Positions 13,101 through 37,700 of a DNA stretch of 60,000 bases are shown one piece after another. The position numbers and the translations under genes are program-made. Each line of letters opens with the position of its first letter. Position 1 is the first letter of the stretch. Source of the DNA: Membranipora membranacea (lineage: Eukaryota; Bryozoa; Gymnolaemata; Cheilostomatida; Membraniporidae); the NCBI GenBank assembly GCA_914767715.1, contig OU612065.1, positions 40,922,001 through 40,982,000 on the forward strand, read 5' to 3'. The notes under the pieces are model-generated. The model searched no databases and was not told the origin of the DNA. It saw only the letters and a program-made list of their open reading frames with translations.

Positions 13101-14496
13101 GCTTAGACCATGAAACTCAAGGTTGAAATTCAACTGGTATTGATAAGGTCAACAAGTTACTTTTTAACTACTCTGTTATCTGTAAACTTTCTAGAAAACC
13201 TCTTTAAACAAAATAAATAAATAAGAACGGAGACATGGTGTTGTCTAGGTTTTTGGGAGAGATGGACTTTTTTTGTTTGAATGAATTTCTTTGGTTCTCC
13301 ATGTTCGAAAAAGTTTTTCCACCAACATGTACTGGCGCAAAATTTTCTCTATGTTTAGTTAGCCTTGGTCTCAGTAAGTTTCACGACACAGTATCAAAAT
13401 TCAATTGTAATTGTAAACCAATGGTTTCGTTCCATGTTTACTCCATGTTTATCATTGATTTCCGCAGAATCCACCACCCGACAATAGTCTAAATAACTGT
13501 ACTGATTTTACACAAAACATGCAATGAGAATTTAGATCAGATCAGATCAGAGGTTATACGTATGCCTTCTGCAGCACCATGACAATGTCCTCGAACTGGA
13601 GAGAGAAATGTTCACTATCTGGAGCAGTATTTCACACCATCTCTTCTTTTCTCAGAATATGCTCAAAGGTTCTAATCTTTTAAAGTGATCATGTTTGGGC
13701 AACCAACTCAAAAATCAGTGTATTGTGTATCCACACCAGAGTGGAGTGGTTATGACACTAAGCCTCAAGCTGTAACATTTTAGGCAGCAGTCAAATTGAA
13801 ACCAACTTTTACTGCAGCCTACATTTATTCAACGACTTCTATTCTTTACTCAATGTGACTCAAGTGTAAGTAACATAATTTTCTATCTGTGCATTATTTT
13901 TGTACCTATTTCTGGATAAGTTCTTGCAATATGCATCACTGAATTGTATTATAATATATAAAAAGCAATAATATTTTCACAGTTCTGTCATGTAGTATTT
14001 TATCTACAAATTAATTATTACCACAGTAGCTTATCTATAACCTTATCTTATTGCAGGCATATAGTTTAATACTATAATATTCATGGCATCATATATTCGG
14101 ATGGTCATCTTAACCCGGCATCAATTTTGTGAGTTCAATTAAAACGTGCGGAATACGTCTTTCACATTTTGATTTGAACACAGCACATATTTTTATACAC
14201 TGCATTATTGTTCGCTCGTTTTTGATGTGCTCATTCTCTCGTTATTCCTCGCACATCTACCATATTTTTACTCATATACCTTTTTTAACAGGGTAAGACT
14301 CGATAATAAAACAGATCACTAGATCAAATATCATCGGACAGTTGCTTGTTATGCTGAAATAGGATAACCGTCCATCCCAATACAGTTACTCAGACTGAGA
14401 CAAAATAATATTTTGACTGATTGATACTGTTACTAATTGACAATCTCTTGGTTTTAGAGGTGTGGACCAAATACTGACAACAAGACTGGTCAATAT

Positions 14497-14634
14497 GTTA
14501 CTTAGTGTTGTATAAGCTGCAGACGTATGGTGCCCTGTGAGTGCCTGATACTGATTGGAGAAGATGTTACTTAGTGTTGTATAAGCTGCAGACATATGGT
14601 GCCCTGTGAGTGCCTGATACTGATTGGAGAAGAC
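14497..14634. repeat. 69-bp direct duplication, two copies
   Basis: Two adjacent copies starting GTTACTTAGTGTTGTATAAG, differing by only a base or two, downstream of IRE1. A recent duplication. Confidence 0.85.
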
Positions 14635-15330
14635 GTGACTTAGCCTGGGCTAACAAATAGACATGTAGTACTTTATTTAGAACTTTATTTAGATCTTTAT
14701 TAGCATCAGTTGGCTGAGATAAATAAAATACAGAGATTAATAGTCATAAATGTGAGACAGTGACAGTGCTGAGGGCAGAGATAAAATATGTCTGTAAAAG
14801 TGGCTCAATGAATAATATATTAATAATTGTTATATTTTTAATTATTATATAAATTATTTAGGTCAGTTTGTATCAGCTGTAAAATCAGTTGTCGATTAGC
14901 TTCATTCAGATGAAAGGAACGAAAACTGAACAAAATCCTGTATAACTTCCTCACTAGGTGATTATCATTAGGTGAAATGTATATACATAAATGTAAGATA
15001 GAGAGACAGTTACTATGGCATCGAATACACACAAAATATAATGGTTTGGACTAATAGTTGTGCTGTATATAAAAATTTATAATTATGGGATTTGTACGTT
15101 TTTCGTAACGTATTTTTTTCATCATGTCTTGACTATATCTAATGACGCGCTGTTTTCCACAACCGACTGATATTTACAAATCTATATACAAAACTGCACT
15201 GGACTTAAAGTGCTCTTACTTTTACTCTCAAATACAATATACGTGACATAACGACATAAAAAGTGACCAACTTGTCATCAGTCTGAATTAAAATTGTGAG
15301 CTGTGATTTCAGTCTCCGCAACTTGAAGAC

Positions 15331-15336
15331 TTTATT
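15331..15336 (-). promoter_or_regulatory. Probable IRE1 polyadenylation signal
   Basis: AATAAA on the minus strand, 55 bases past the IRE1 stop codon. Confidence 0.5.
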
Positions 15337-15390
15337 ACATATTCTGAGTTCAGTGATGATAATGAGTCTGTGTCCCTGCATCGGTTTGTT

Positions 15391-28590
<13,200 letters not shown>

Positions 28591-29797
28591 CTCTGCAAGG
28601 CCCACTCAGTGTAGATTCAAATGAGTACTAACTTTTAGCACAATTCAGTTATTCACAGCACAGCTCTCACATTGCTTACTTTTTTGTTTTATTATTTGTT
28701 TTGCCGGAAATGAGTGTGTAGGCCAACATCCTGAATGATAACATGGAATTGAGGGGAGAGCCCATTGTGATGCAGGTCTAGAGGCTGTGAATTAAATTTC
28801 AGAGTTGTGGTCTCCATCACAAACAGCGGAAGACAACTGCTTCTTGTAGAGTTTTGTTGGTTTGCTGGAAAACTCAACAATTTTACATGTTTAGTTTGAG
28901 ATTGAGACAAAACCGAATATTTTAACTGTGTGGTTAGGGTATTAGACTCATGTCATTAAGTGCATGTGATCAACCACAAAGGGAACACATGAGTTTACAC
29001 CTGACTAGGCTGTTGTGGGCCAGCAAGGAATGAATATTGATAATGGCAGTGCCAAATTCCTAGCGTCTTCAAAACGGAAGTTGGGAATCTATGTAATCAA
29101 CTTGTCAAATTATTAATTACAGAGCACTACCCTATACATATACCATATGTGTAGTCTCTCACCAAACTGTTCATAGTCACCAAATGGCTGCTACACCAAG
29201 TAGCCAATGAAAGGACACCATGGTTAATATTGAACATAATAACAGTAAATTGCTGTCGAGAGCGGAGAATTCTAATAACTATACATCCACAATATCTACT
29301 CCTGTCTAAGTCATATTTTGTTCTTCATTTTTCATTAAAACCTCGAAATGAATTTTCACCCTCTGTCTAGTGCAGTGTTCAAGCTAAATTATAGCATATC
29401 TGATTAATCATGATCACAAGCACGTCAGATCTGAGTGTGAACTCCCTTGTTCAATCAAAGTCCAAAATCAGATATCTATCCGTGTCCATCCCATACTCTC
29501 ATCAGGTCAATTCTTTTTGGATTAGGAGGAAATATGGTGGTGACTTAACCTTAGTTGAATATGCAGGTCAGATCAGTTTGCAGAGGTGTGCTGACGATAT
29601 CTAATTATATCTTGGACTTTATTACCGATTCAACAGATATGTATATGTGATATGCAAGTAACCTGTTAGTCAATTTTAAAGTATCCACACAAAAAATTAA
29701 ACTGAAAGAATATTATCAGAAGTGAACAGTCTGATATGTGAGGGACATCACCCACCCACCCACCCACTCACGACAGCCTGCCCAGGAGACTGATAGG
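28591..29797. other. Spacer: IRE1 upstream region and 3' end of the propeller gene
   Basis: Presumably contains the IRE1 promoter. I see no convincing ER-stress element, TATA box or exon. A CACCCACC tract is at about 29750-29770, just past the neighbouring stop codon. A minus-strand AATAAA at 29618-29623 could end the neighbouring transcript. Confidence 0.5.
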
Positions 29798-32700
29798 TCA
29801 TGAGTAGACAGAGCTCACATCTCTTCTATCATTATCATTAGCTAGCTTGAGCCCGCTCATTCTTTCCGCAATAACTCGGGCCTGGTCATGTAGCGCCCCC
29901 ACTTCAGGTCCAGGCTTGTTAGGATTAGATATGTGATATTTAATAGCACTATCTAGAGATTGTTTATACCCGCGTATTCTAAACAACACACTACTATGAT
30001 CATTAATATGGCCGCCAACTACCAAAGAGTCTGAACTCTCCAAGATCAGACCTACAGGGAAAAAGAAAGGATCAGGTATAAATTTATATCTCACAATCGG
30101 AATATCAAAGGCCTTTTTGGGAAATGGTATACAGTCACTCATATATATAATTTTAAATGTAGGTTCAATAGTCATCATGACCAGAAATGTTGTGTAATGT
30201 CTCGTATGGCAGGTCTTTTTCCTCGTTTTGTTATTGTTGGCAGTAAAATTGGCCTGTGGGCAGGTCTGATAGAAAGTTCCATGAGCTACACTTATATAGT
30301 ACGGATACTTATATAATACAAAGGGAGTCCCTCCTCGTAATGCATCTCTGGCAGCTTTGAATTTATAATCATCTGGTCCTGCAAACATGAACATAATAAT
30401 AGGGTATTGTATTCATCAGGGCTATGTTTGTAAGGTGGCTAGATTTACTAAGTATTACTGATATGTAGTTAAATCAGTAAAATGTTCTTAGACTTAACAT
30501 TCTTTATTGTTTTTTGGAATCGCCTTTCATTTGCATGATTTCAGATTTTAGAGTTGAGATTGGTGGGCTTGAATTTAGTTACTGTAATGAGTAATGACGG
30601 ACAGAATAAACTACAGACCTTCCTTATGTACAAAGTGACATGGAGCATCCTGTTTCTGCATACGACAGTCCATAACTCTCAGCGGGTCTAGGTTATATAT
30701 AAAGTATAACTTAGTATCATTAACTAAAGCTGACCAGTGTTTATCTCTAGGGAAGCCTTCAGAGTGATTCAGCATTGGTTGACCTCCTTCTATTTTTGGG
30801 AATATACCTTTGCTGTCATTGAGATCCCATATAAATGTACTGTCAATAGCTTTCATGTTCTTTGTAAATATTCCTGTAAAGATTCATACCAAAAGATTTC
30901 AGAACTATTCATCAACACATTGCTTTGCTGCAGTTTGCCAAAAAGAACAGATTGAACTACCAACAGACTGAGTTACATCCAAAAATATTATCTGGGAAAG
31001 TTAATTTTACCTTTATACATGCTCGGTGCCCTTCAGTGCCAGAATTACCCGGGTCTATTAAAGGTCATCAGTCGCCGTTTATCTCACTTTAGTGCCCTTC
31101 AGTGCCAGAATTACCCGGGTCTATTAAAGGTCATCAGTCGGCCGTTTATCTCACTTTAGTGCCCTTCAGTGCCAGAATTACCCGGGTCTATTAAAAGTCA
31201 TCAGTCGCCGTTTATCTCACTTTAGTGCCCTTCAGTGCCAGAATTACCCGGGTCTATTAAAGGTCATCAGTCGGCCGTTTATCTCACTTTAGTGCCCTTC
31301 AGTGCCAGAATTACCCGGGTCTATTAAAGGTCATCAGTCGGCCGTTTATCTCACTTTAGTGCCCTTCAGTGCCAGAATTACCCGGGTCTATTAAAGGTCA
31401 TCAGTCGGCCGTTTATCTCACTTTAGTGCCCTTCAGTGCCAGAATTACCAGGGTCTATTAAAGGTCATCAGTCGGCCGTTTATCTCACTTTAGTGCCCTT
31501 CAGTGCCAGAATTACCCGGGTCTATTAAAAGTCATCAGTCGCCGTTTATCTCACTTTAGTGAGTAGTTGTAACAGGGAGTTTGGGACTTGGGATGAAGTC
31601 TCAGAGTTTCTAGAGATGTAATTAAAGCTTCATAAAACTGAGTTATCTACTCGGCAGCTGAGTTCTACTTCATGTGATCTTAGTGTTACCATATAAATAT
31701 GGGCCGTCCATATTTAATGCGAACATAATACATACATGTTGATTTCGCAAGCTTTGTAGCTCGTTTTATAGGGTCGAAAAATCCCAGCAATGGAATTGTT
31801 TACTTCAATATTAGATGTCAACTGGTGTATGTTGTCACCATAGACTTAATATACTATATACTATACTATATTAAGTCTATGGTTGTCACCCTCAGACAAT
31901 CGTATAGTTTTCAATAAGGTGAACGTTTTCGTGACAGGGGAAGACAAGACCAATTACATTGTGATATCTAGACTGTTTACATTAGCTGAATAACCGATAT
32001 ATAGCTCAGTGTGCAGTACACCATGTATTAAACAGAGATATTTAGATCTGACACAGTCCTAATTTCATTTTGGCCAATTTTTGATAAATGACAAATACCA
32101 TATTAAAACTGTTAACAGCTGACCAAGATGTGACAAGCCCGAAAGACCTGCAGTGCAAACAATCAGGCTATAGTGTACATATTTGTGCAAACTCCTCCTG
32201 TCAAAATAAAAAAGAAGAGCCTTAGCAAAAACAATTTGATTGTGCTTAGCATGTGTACCTGTATTGAATGTCACATAGATTGTGTCGTTAACCTGGAATA
32301 GCCTTGGTTCTATCGGACCATCGCCAACAGTCCACTGTAGAGGTGTAGGTATACCTAACACTGCTCCCGGGCTAACTGGCTGCATCTTTCCATCAAACTT
32401 TTGTATATAGAAGTAATTATCCTGGAATTTGTTGTGTGATTGAGTGCTCGTCATGATCCATTTTTCCTTCTCTAACCAGATCCTCATCACGGTGAGGACA
32501 TCTCCACTCTCAGTCTAGATAAATAAATAACATTGCCGCTCTCAGTCTAATCATTAAAACATTGTATATCATCATACATTCCATATAGATTCATTTAAAA
32601 GTGTCTATCGATCCTTCCATTCTATTTCTGTTCTTGATGCAGATTTAAAGAAAAGACCTTTTCCCTTTAATTTGTTTAATATTTTATCAATTCTCTACCT

Positions 32701-33392
32701 GCAGAGCTAATATTTACGTCCAGATCACATGAGCATACTACTCCGCAGTTAGTACTTACCCGTATGTTAGCTGGGCTTTAAGAGAACTTACCCTTAGTAT
32801 AGCCGGGCTGTTAGCGTAGATATGATGTTCCTGTCTGGTGGGATCTATCAGCATAGCACGGAATCTGTTCTCCGTGTATGGAGAGTATGAATGAATGAGA
32901 GATACCTAACATAAAAAAGTATACTGAACACTTGTCTTTCATGATAATACTTGACAATTCGATAATAATTTTAGCTATAGGCTATGATATCGGTCCATCA
33001 GAATGGGTTGACCATGTTACGTACTTATATGTTTTTCAGCTTGCTACTGACTCTACGGTAAACGCTCATTCTCAGAACAAACATAACACCTGCTATGAGG
33101 CTATATAACTACACAGAATACTAATACTTGCTTTAAGATTAGAGTGGAGAAGTTGTTCCTCCTTGTTACCACTTATGATTATTCCGCTGCTATTAAAATG
33201 CTCAGTCATCTTATCCTCAACACACAGTTCAGGCCCATCACATGTATTGTAGTACTTCTCAGCGGATGATGATCTGATGTGTATGATGTGACCCGGACTG
33301 GTTTTGTATGTGATGTTAGTAAATACGAGGAGTATAGAAAGCACTGCTGTCAGGGTAATGAGTACAGTCCTCTGTCTCTGTATTATCTTCAT
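29798..33392 (-). CDS. Type II membrane protein with beta-propeller, GH43/GH130 or beta-mannosyltransferase-like domain
   Basis: Proposed exons: 33392-33128, 33092-33052, 32905-32792, 32514-32259, 30873-30619 and 30378-29798, giving about 503 residues. The N-terminus has MKIIQRQR followed by one hydrophobic helix (about residues 9-27) and no cleavage site, so a Golgi or cell-surface type II anchor is likely. The ectodomain shows RDKHWSALVNDTKLYFIYNL, then DPLRVMDC, GGTPFVLYKYPYYISVAHGT, FPVGLILESSDSLVVGGHIN, DHSSV and several N-glycosylation sequons. The pattern (W plus FIY.LDP, GGTP, FxxGL, N-D near a late blade) resembles five-bladed propellers of glycoside hydrolase and beta-mannosyltransferase-like families, from memory only. 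The substrate is unknown. The second exon is weak: it needs a 35-bp intron, but it is the only way I found to keep phase between exons 1 and 3. Confidence 0.6.
31026..31560. repeat. 66/67-bp minisatellite, eight units
   Basis: Unit starting GTGCCCTTCAGTGCCAGAAT, with CCCGGG inside and TCATCAGTCG(G)CCGTTTATC at the end, in the large intron of the propeller gene. Two variants (AAAGG with TCGGCCG, AAAAG with TCGCCG) alternate irregularly. Confidence 0.95.
31831..31889. mobile_element. 43-bp palindromic insertion with 8-bp target duplication
   Basis: CATAGACTTAATATA at 31839 and TATATTAAGTCTATG ending at 31881 are exact inverted repeats around 13 bases. GTTGTCAC flanks both sides (31831-31838, 31882-31889). 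Eight-base duplications are typical of hAT-type transposition, which is inference here. Confidence 0.8.
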
Positions 33393-34709
33393 ACTGACTC
33401 TGATACGGTATACAACTCTATAAGGTACTGCTATCCACTGTGTCCACTAGGTTATAACTTGTATCTATACAGAACAAAAATGTTATGATCAAATAAAGTG
33501 TGCTCTACGAAATCCACAATTGCATTTATTCGGACTTGACAACTTGTCTCTGTTTTTTAAATGTGCCACAAATGGATGCAAACACAGTAAGCTGCCCGAA
33601 GATTTATTCTGAGATTGTACAATCAACCTGATGGCACTGACAACCAAAGTGATGATCAATTCTCGATTAGATGTGAAATCCAGCGTAACCGAGTTCCTAT
33701 GTTACAAACAAATATCTAATATATAAATGTCAAATATCCGATTTCTGAAAAAATCATCCCAACTGCGATGGAAAAGATTATAATGCAACACACATTCTAT
33801 CTAGGAGGCAGTGCAATGGTAACCAGAAGAAAAGATAATCAGCTACCATAGAGTGTTTTTAATTGGCTTACCACTGTGATTGTGTTTGAAAGAATGTATC
33901 AAAAGCTCAGGCCAGCCAAAGGTCATCACCAGGTAACCTCCCAGTCTGCACATGGACAGCCTCGCCGCGAGCTGACTAACTTACTGACTAACGCACAGCC
34001 CTTATACCACATATACTGAATCACACACTAAACTACTCATAGTCATGATAATCATACAACCGACATAACGACACAACCAGCTGAGCAGATAAAAGCTTTC
34101 AGCCTTCACAGTTATACCAAAGGCAGTTGATTATTATCCATGGTCTCTGCTTTTAAAGCCCACAATATTAATGGGTGCAAATATATAATTTTCACCACAT
34201 CTATGGTAAGAATAGCTTTGAGTCCACAATGTAATACAGCGAGTAAGGAATACTGGAGAATATAGCAGCTATTCAAGTGAACGTTATGCGTTGTTAGGTA
34301 ACAGTTGGATGACACCCCTCCTCAAACTACCAGCGTCCAGCCGGGATATGAAGGATATGATATAACCTACCATATTTAGTAATTAGAGTTATTTGACTAC
34401 GAGGTATTTATGGAGAATCAAACAGACAGTAGAATATTAAGGTGAGAAGCTGTATGATTTGTATTTTTGGCACAAGGTCATTAATGCATGGTACATTTGA
34501 TAAAATTATAAGGATTACTAATCAAATTTTTACACACAATTAAATTTGGTTTTTAATAAAACAAGCTATAAATTTATTTACACTAATTCTACCATATCTA
34601 GACTACAAGCTGGGGTTATTCTCTCTATCTCTCTCTCTTGTGATTTTTGAGGTGAGTTATGAGTACAAATCTTAGATGTTATGGTGCTTCAAAGCTTCAT
34701 ATTCATGTC
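33393..34709. other. Spacer upstream of the propeller gene and downstream of CCDC47
   Basis: No coding region recognised. A minus-strand AATAAA at 34573-34578 is a plausible CCDC47 poly(A) signal, about 130 bases after its stop. Confidence 0.5.
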
Positions 34710-37700
34710 TTATGCAGATTTGATCTTGACAGCTTTCATTTTAGACATTTTCTTGGCATGGTCCTTTTTCTGTCGCTTCTCCTAAAACGACAACAAAAAC
34801 AAAGTTCATCTACAGATCGAGCTATGATCGACTACAGAGGCGGAGATATTATCTACCACTGATACCTGAGGTTATATATACACAGAATGATTTACACATA
34901 AAATTTCTGACTCAACAGTTGAATGAGTAAAATATGTTTATTATCATATTTATATATTTATATATATGACAATCATTAGGATGAGATAACGTGTTGTGTG
35001 ACACACACAGCCCATGAGTATATGTATAGAGAGGAGAGGAGAGGAGAGGAGAGGAGAGGAGAGGAGAGGAGAGGAGAGGAGAGGAGAGGAGAGGAGAGGA
35101 GAGGAGAGGAGAGGAGAGGAGAGGAGAGGAGAGGAGAGGAGAGGAGAGGAGAGGAGAGGAGTGATTACCTCGAGTTTCCTGGCTTTGATCGGATCCTCCT
35201 CGTTCATATATCTCTCTGTCTCAGCCTTTAGTTTATCTTCTCTCCTCTGCTGAGCTAACTCTGATCTCTCCTGATGAGCTAACTTATGATAACTCTCCTG
35301 TACTCTCTGTCTATTCTTATCTGACTTACTCTTAGCCTGCAATACAACAACGGCAACATCACAGACTATCTCCTCAAGGGAAATATACAACAACGGCAAC
35401 ATCACAGGCTACCTCAATCACAGGCTACCTCAATCACAGGCTACCTCAAGTGAAATATACAACTGCAGCACAGTCTACATCAAGTAAATATAATACACCA
35501 TTAATTACACACATAGCTGATATAACGACAAAATTTCCTTGATTCTAACAGCATTACCTCAAATAGGTATTTTATTTGTCAATTATACCTCACCTAATAA
35601 TATTATATAAACATCTACATTCATTCGATGTTCTGAGTAGTAATATATAGATAATAATATCATTGATATTTTCACTTTGCTTCCCGCTACAAAGACCATA
35701 ATGATATAATATAGCGACAGGTTATTATAATTATGATACCCCAACTTCATACACTTTATCCAGCATATATTCAAGCATGCTCTGACAGGCATCTCGATCT
35801 ATCTGATAAATATTATTGGCTACTTAAAGATAAACTCACTTAAAGTTAATGGGCTAAATTTACAGCCATTTAATAAAAGCTAATGACATCCTGTGACTAT
35901 AAACATTAGGCTTATCTATTCAGTATATCAGATTGGATGATATAACCTTCATGCTCAGTGATTTTAGAAACTTTGTTTTCATTTCAAAGGACCTAAAATT
36001 AAACAATTACTACCTACCATATATATAAAAGGTAAGAGGATGACCCTACGTGACAAAAGCCACTATAACATCCTGACTAAGAAAAGTCAGTCAGATCTCT
36101 ACTCACTACAATCTCTAGACACTAAGATCTCTACCGGCGCCACTAACTAATCTAAACAGATCTATACTGTAATTGTCGTTTATTTCACAATACTAACTTC
36201 TGTTCAAATTTTCTTGCACGCATATTTGTTTTTAGACTCCAGCTGCCCGATACGAAGCAATGTGTTAAAGTATAGTGACATTTGGAATCCTTAGATCTCA
36301 CAATGTATAATATAAACTTTGGGTGCAGCTTACCTCACGACTTAGCTTGAATCGTCTACACTTGTCTGTACAATGGATTACAAACTTAGTCCATTCAGCA
36401 GTGGCTGGTAAATCCTTACTCGATGCATTGCCTTTCTTACCCACTAAAAGTAATAAGTGCCCCGTGTGTAATCATATCCAAACCTATGAGACGACATGGT
36501 TATACCAGAGATCATTTATATCTATAGTCTCTGGTATAACCTTGTCAGAGACAATAAATATATATGAAGTCTCTGAGGTTTGGAGTAAGTAAAAGTTTCC
36601 TGGAGTTTGGGATTTTTATAAGAAATTTGAGGTCGATGAATCCGATGGTCTCAAAAGTTTCTCACAAACATAGTTATTGACGTTGTACCTCTTTATGTAT
36701 AAGTCGCTAGTAAAATCACTGAGCTGATTATCACTGGATTCAAATAGTGGATACAGAAATATGACATGGCTGTAGGGATAATAGATGTGTACACAGTATA
36801 CATAAAAAAGTAACATGTCTCTAAATCATCAGGTACTTACAGTTAAAACAGAAGTTCAGAGTCTTTGTGATTTCAGGCATCTTCTTGGTTTCATTCTCAC
36901 TAAAATAAACACAATAACAAAATCAGACAGCAGCTTCTCTCATAATCTTACAGTTTTATTTATTTACATGAAAGCTATATATTTACTAACACGATAGCTA
37001 TTATAGTTACTTACTCTACAGCTTTTTCACCAGAGAACTGATCTGAGAAATGCATGTATTCCAACACACCTTCATATCGCTGCATAAAAGCCAAAACCTG
37101 TAACAATAATTCACACTATAATGAGTAATATTAATCACCACAAAGAGCTCTCAATACACCTGTAATAATAACACACACTATAATGTGTGGTATCTATCAC
37201 CATAAAGTGACGAGCTCTCTATACACCTGGTCGCCACAAAAGGTTTCTTAAGAGCAGATCCAGGGAGGGTGGCAGAACACAGTTGTGACATCATAGCGAC
37301 GAATACAACCTTCCAGAGTCGTCCCCTTTCATATTAATCTTAATAGACAGTTTTCTGAGCTCTTATTTATGGCTAAATTCGGAGTTGTCCTCTCTCCAGT
37401 TTGGTATTTTTAACCCACACCGCATAGGAAAAACCTGCTGAAAGAGGGTTATATTGAAAACCGCTAATTTTAGGATTAAAATGATTTTTGATTCAGAGTC
37501 TGCACCATTTGAAAACCCTGTGAGACAGAGTTTCCAAATCAAATCTTAATTTTAGTGACAAAACTCATGAAAGATTCTGCCAAATTGTCCGCAAAACAGG
37601 CGAAAAATGCTATAATTGACCATCCAAATACTAAAATTATTTCCCAAACTATGTCCATATGAGTTTTCAATGTTGCAGATTCTGAATCAAAAATAATTTT

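Larger units (their letters stand above)
12653..15390. other. Spacer upstream of the XK-related gene and downstream of IRE1
   Basis: Should hold the XK-related promoter, but I see no clear core element. Contents: a GC-rich hairpin (12995-13100), a 69-bp tandem duplication (14497-14634) and otherwise AT-rich unique sequence. Open frames of 60-90 codons in it resemble nothing I know. Confidence 0.55.

Noticed and set aside
14386-14595. Alternative last exon of IRE1 with repeated SAAYTTLSN-like peptide
   Set aside because: It is a 69-bp duplication. The exon at 15558-15391 already ends at the family C-terminus with a nearby poly(A) signal.
34998-35253. Arg/Glu-rich frames of 77-79 codons
   Set aside because: Products of the GGAGA microsatellite. 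The real coding exon here is CCDC47 exon 11 on the minus strand.
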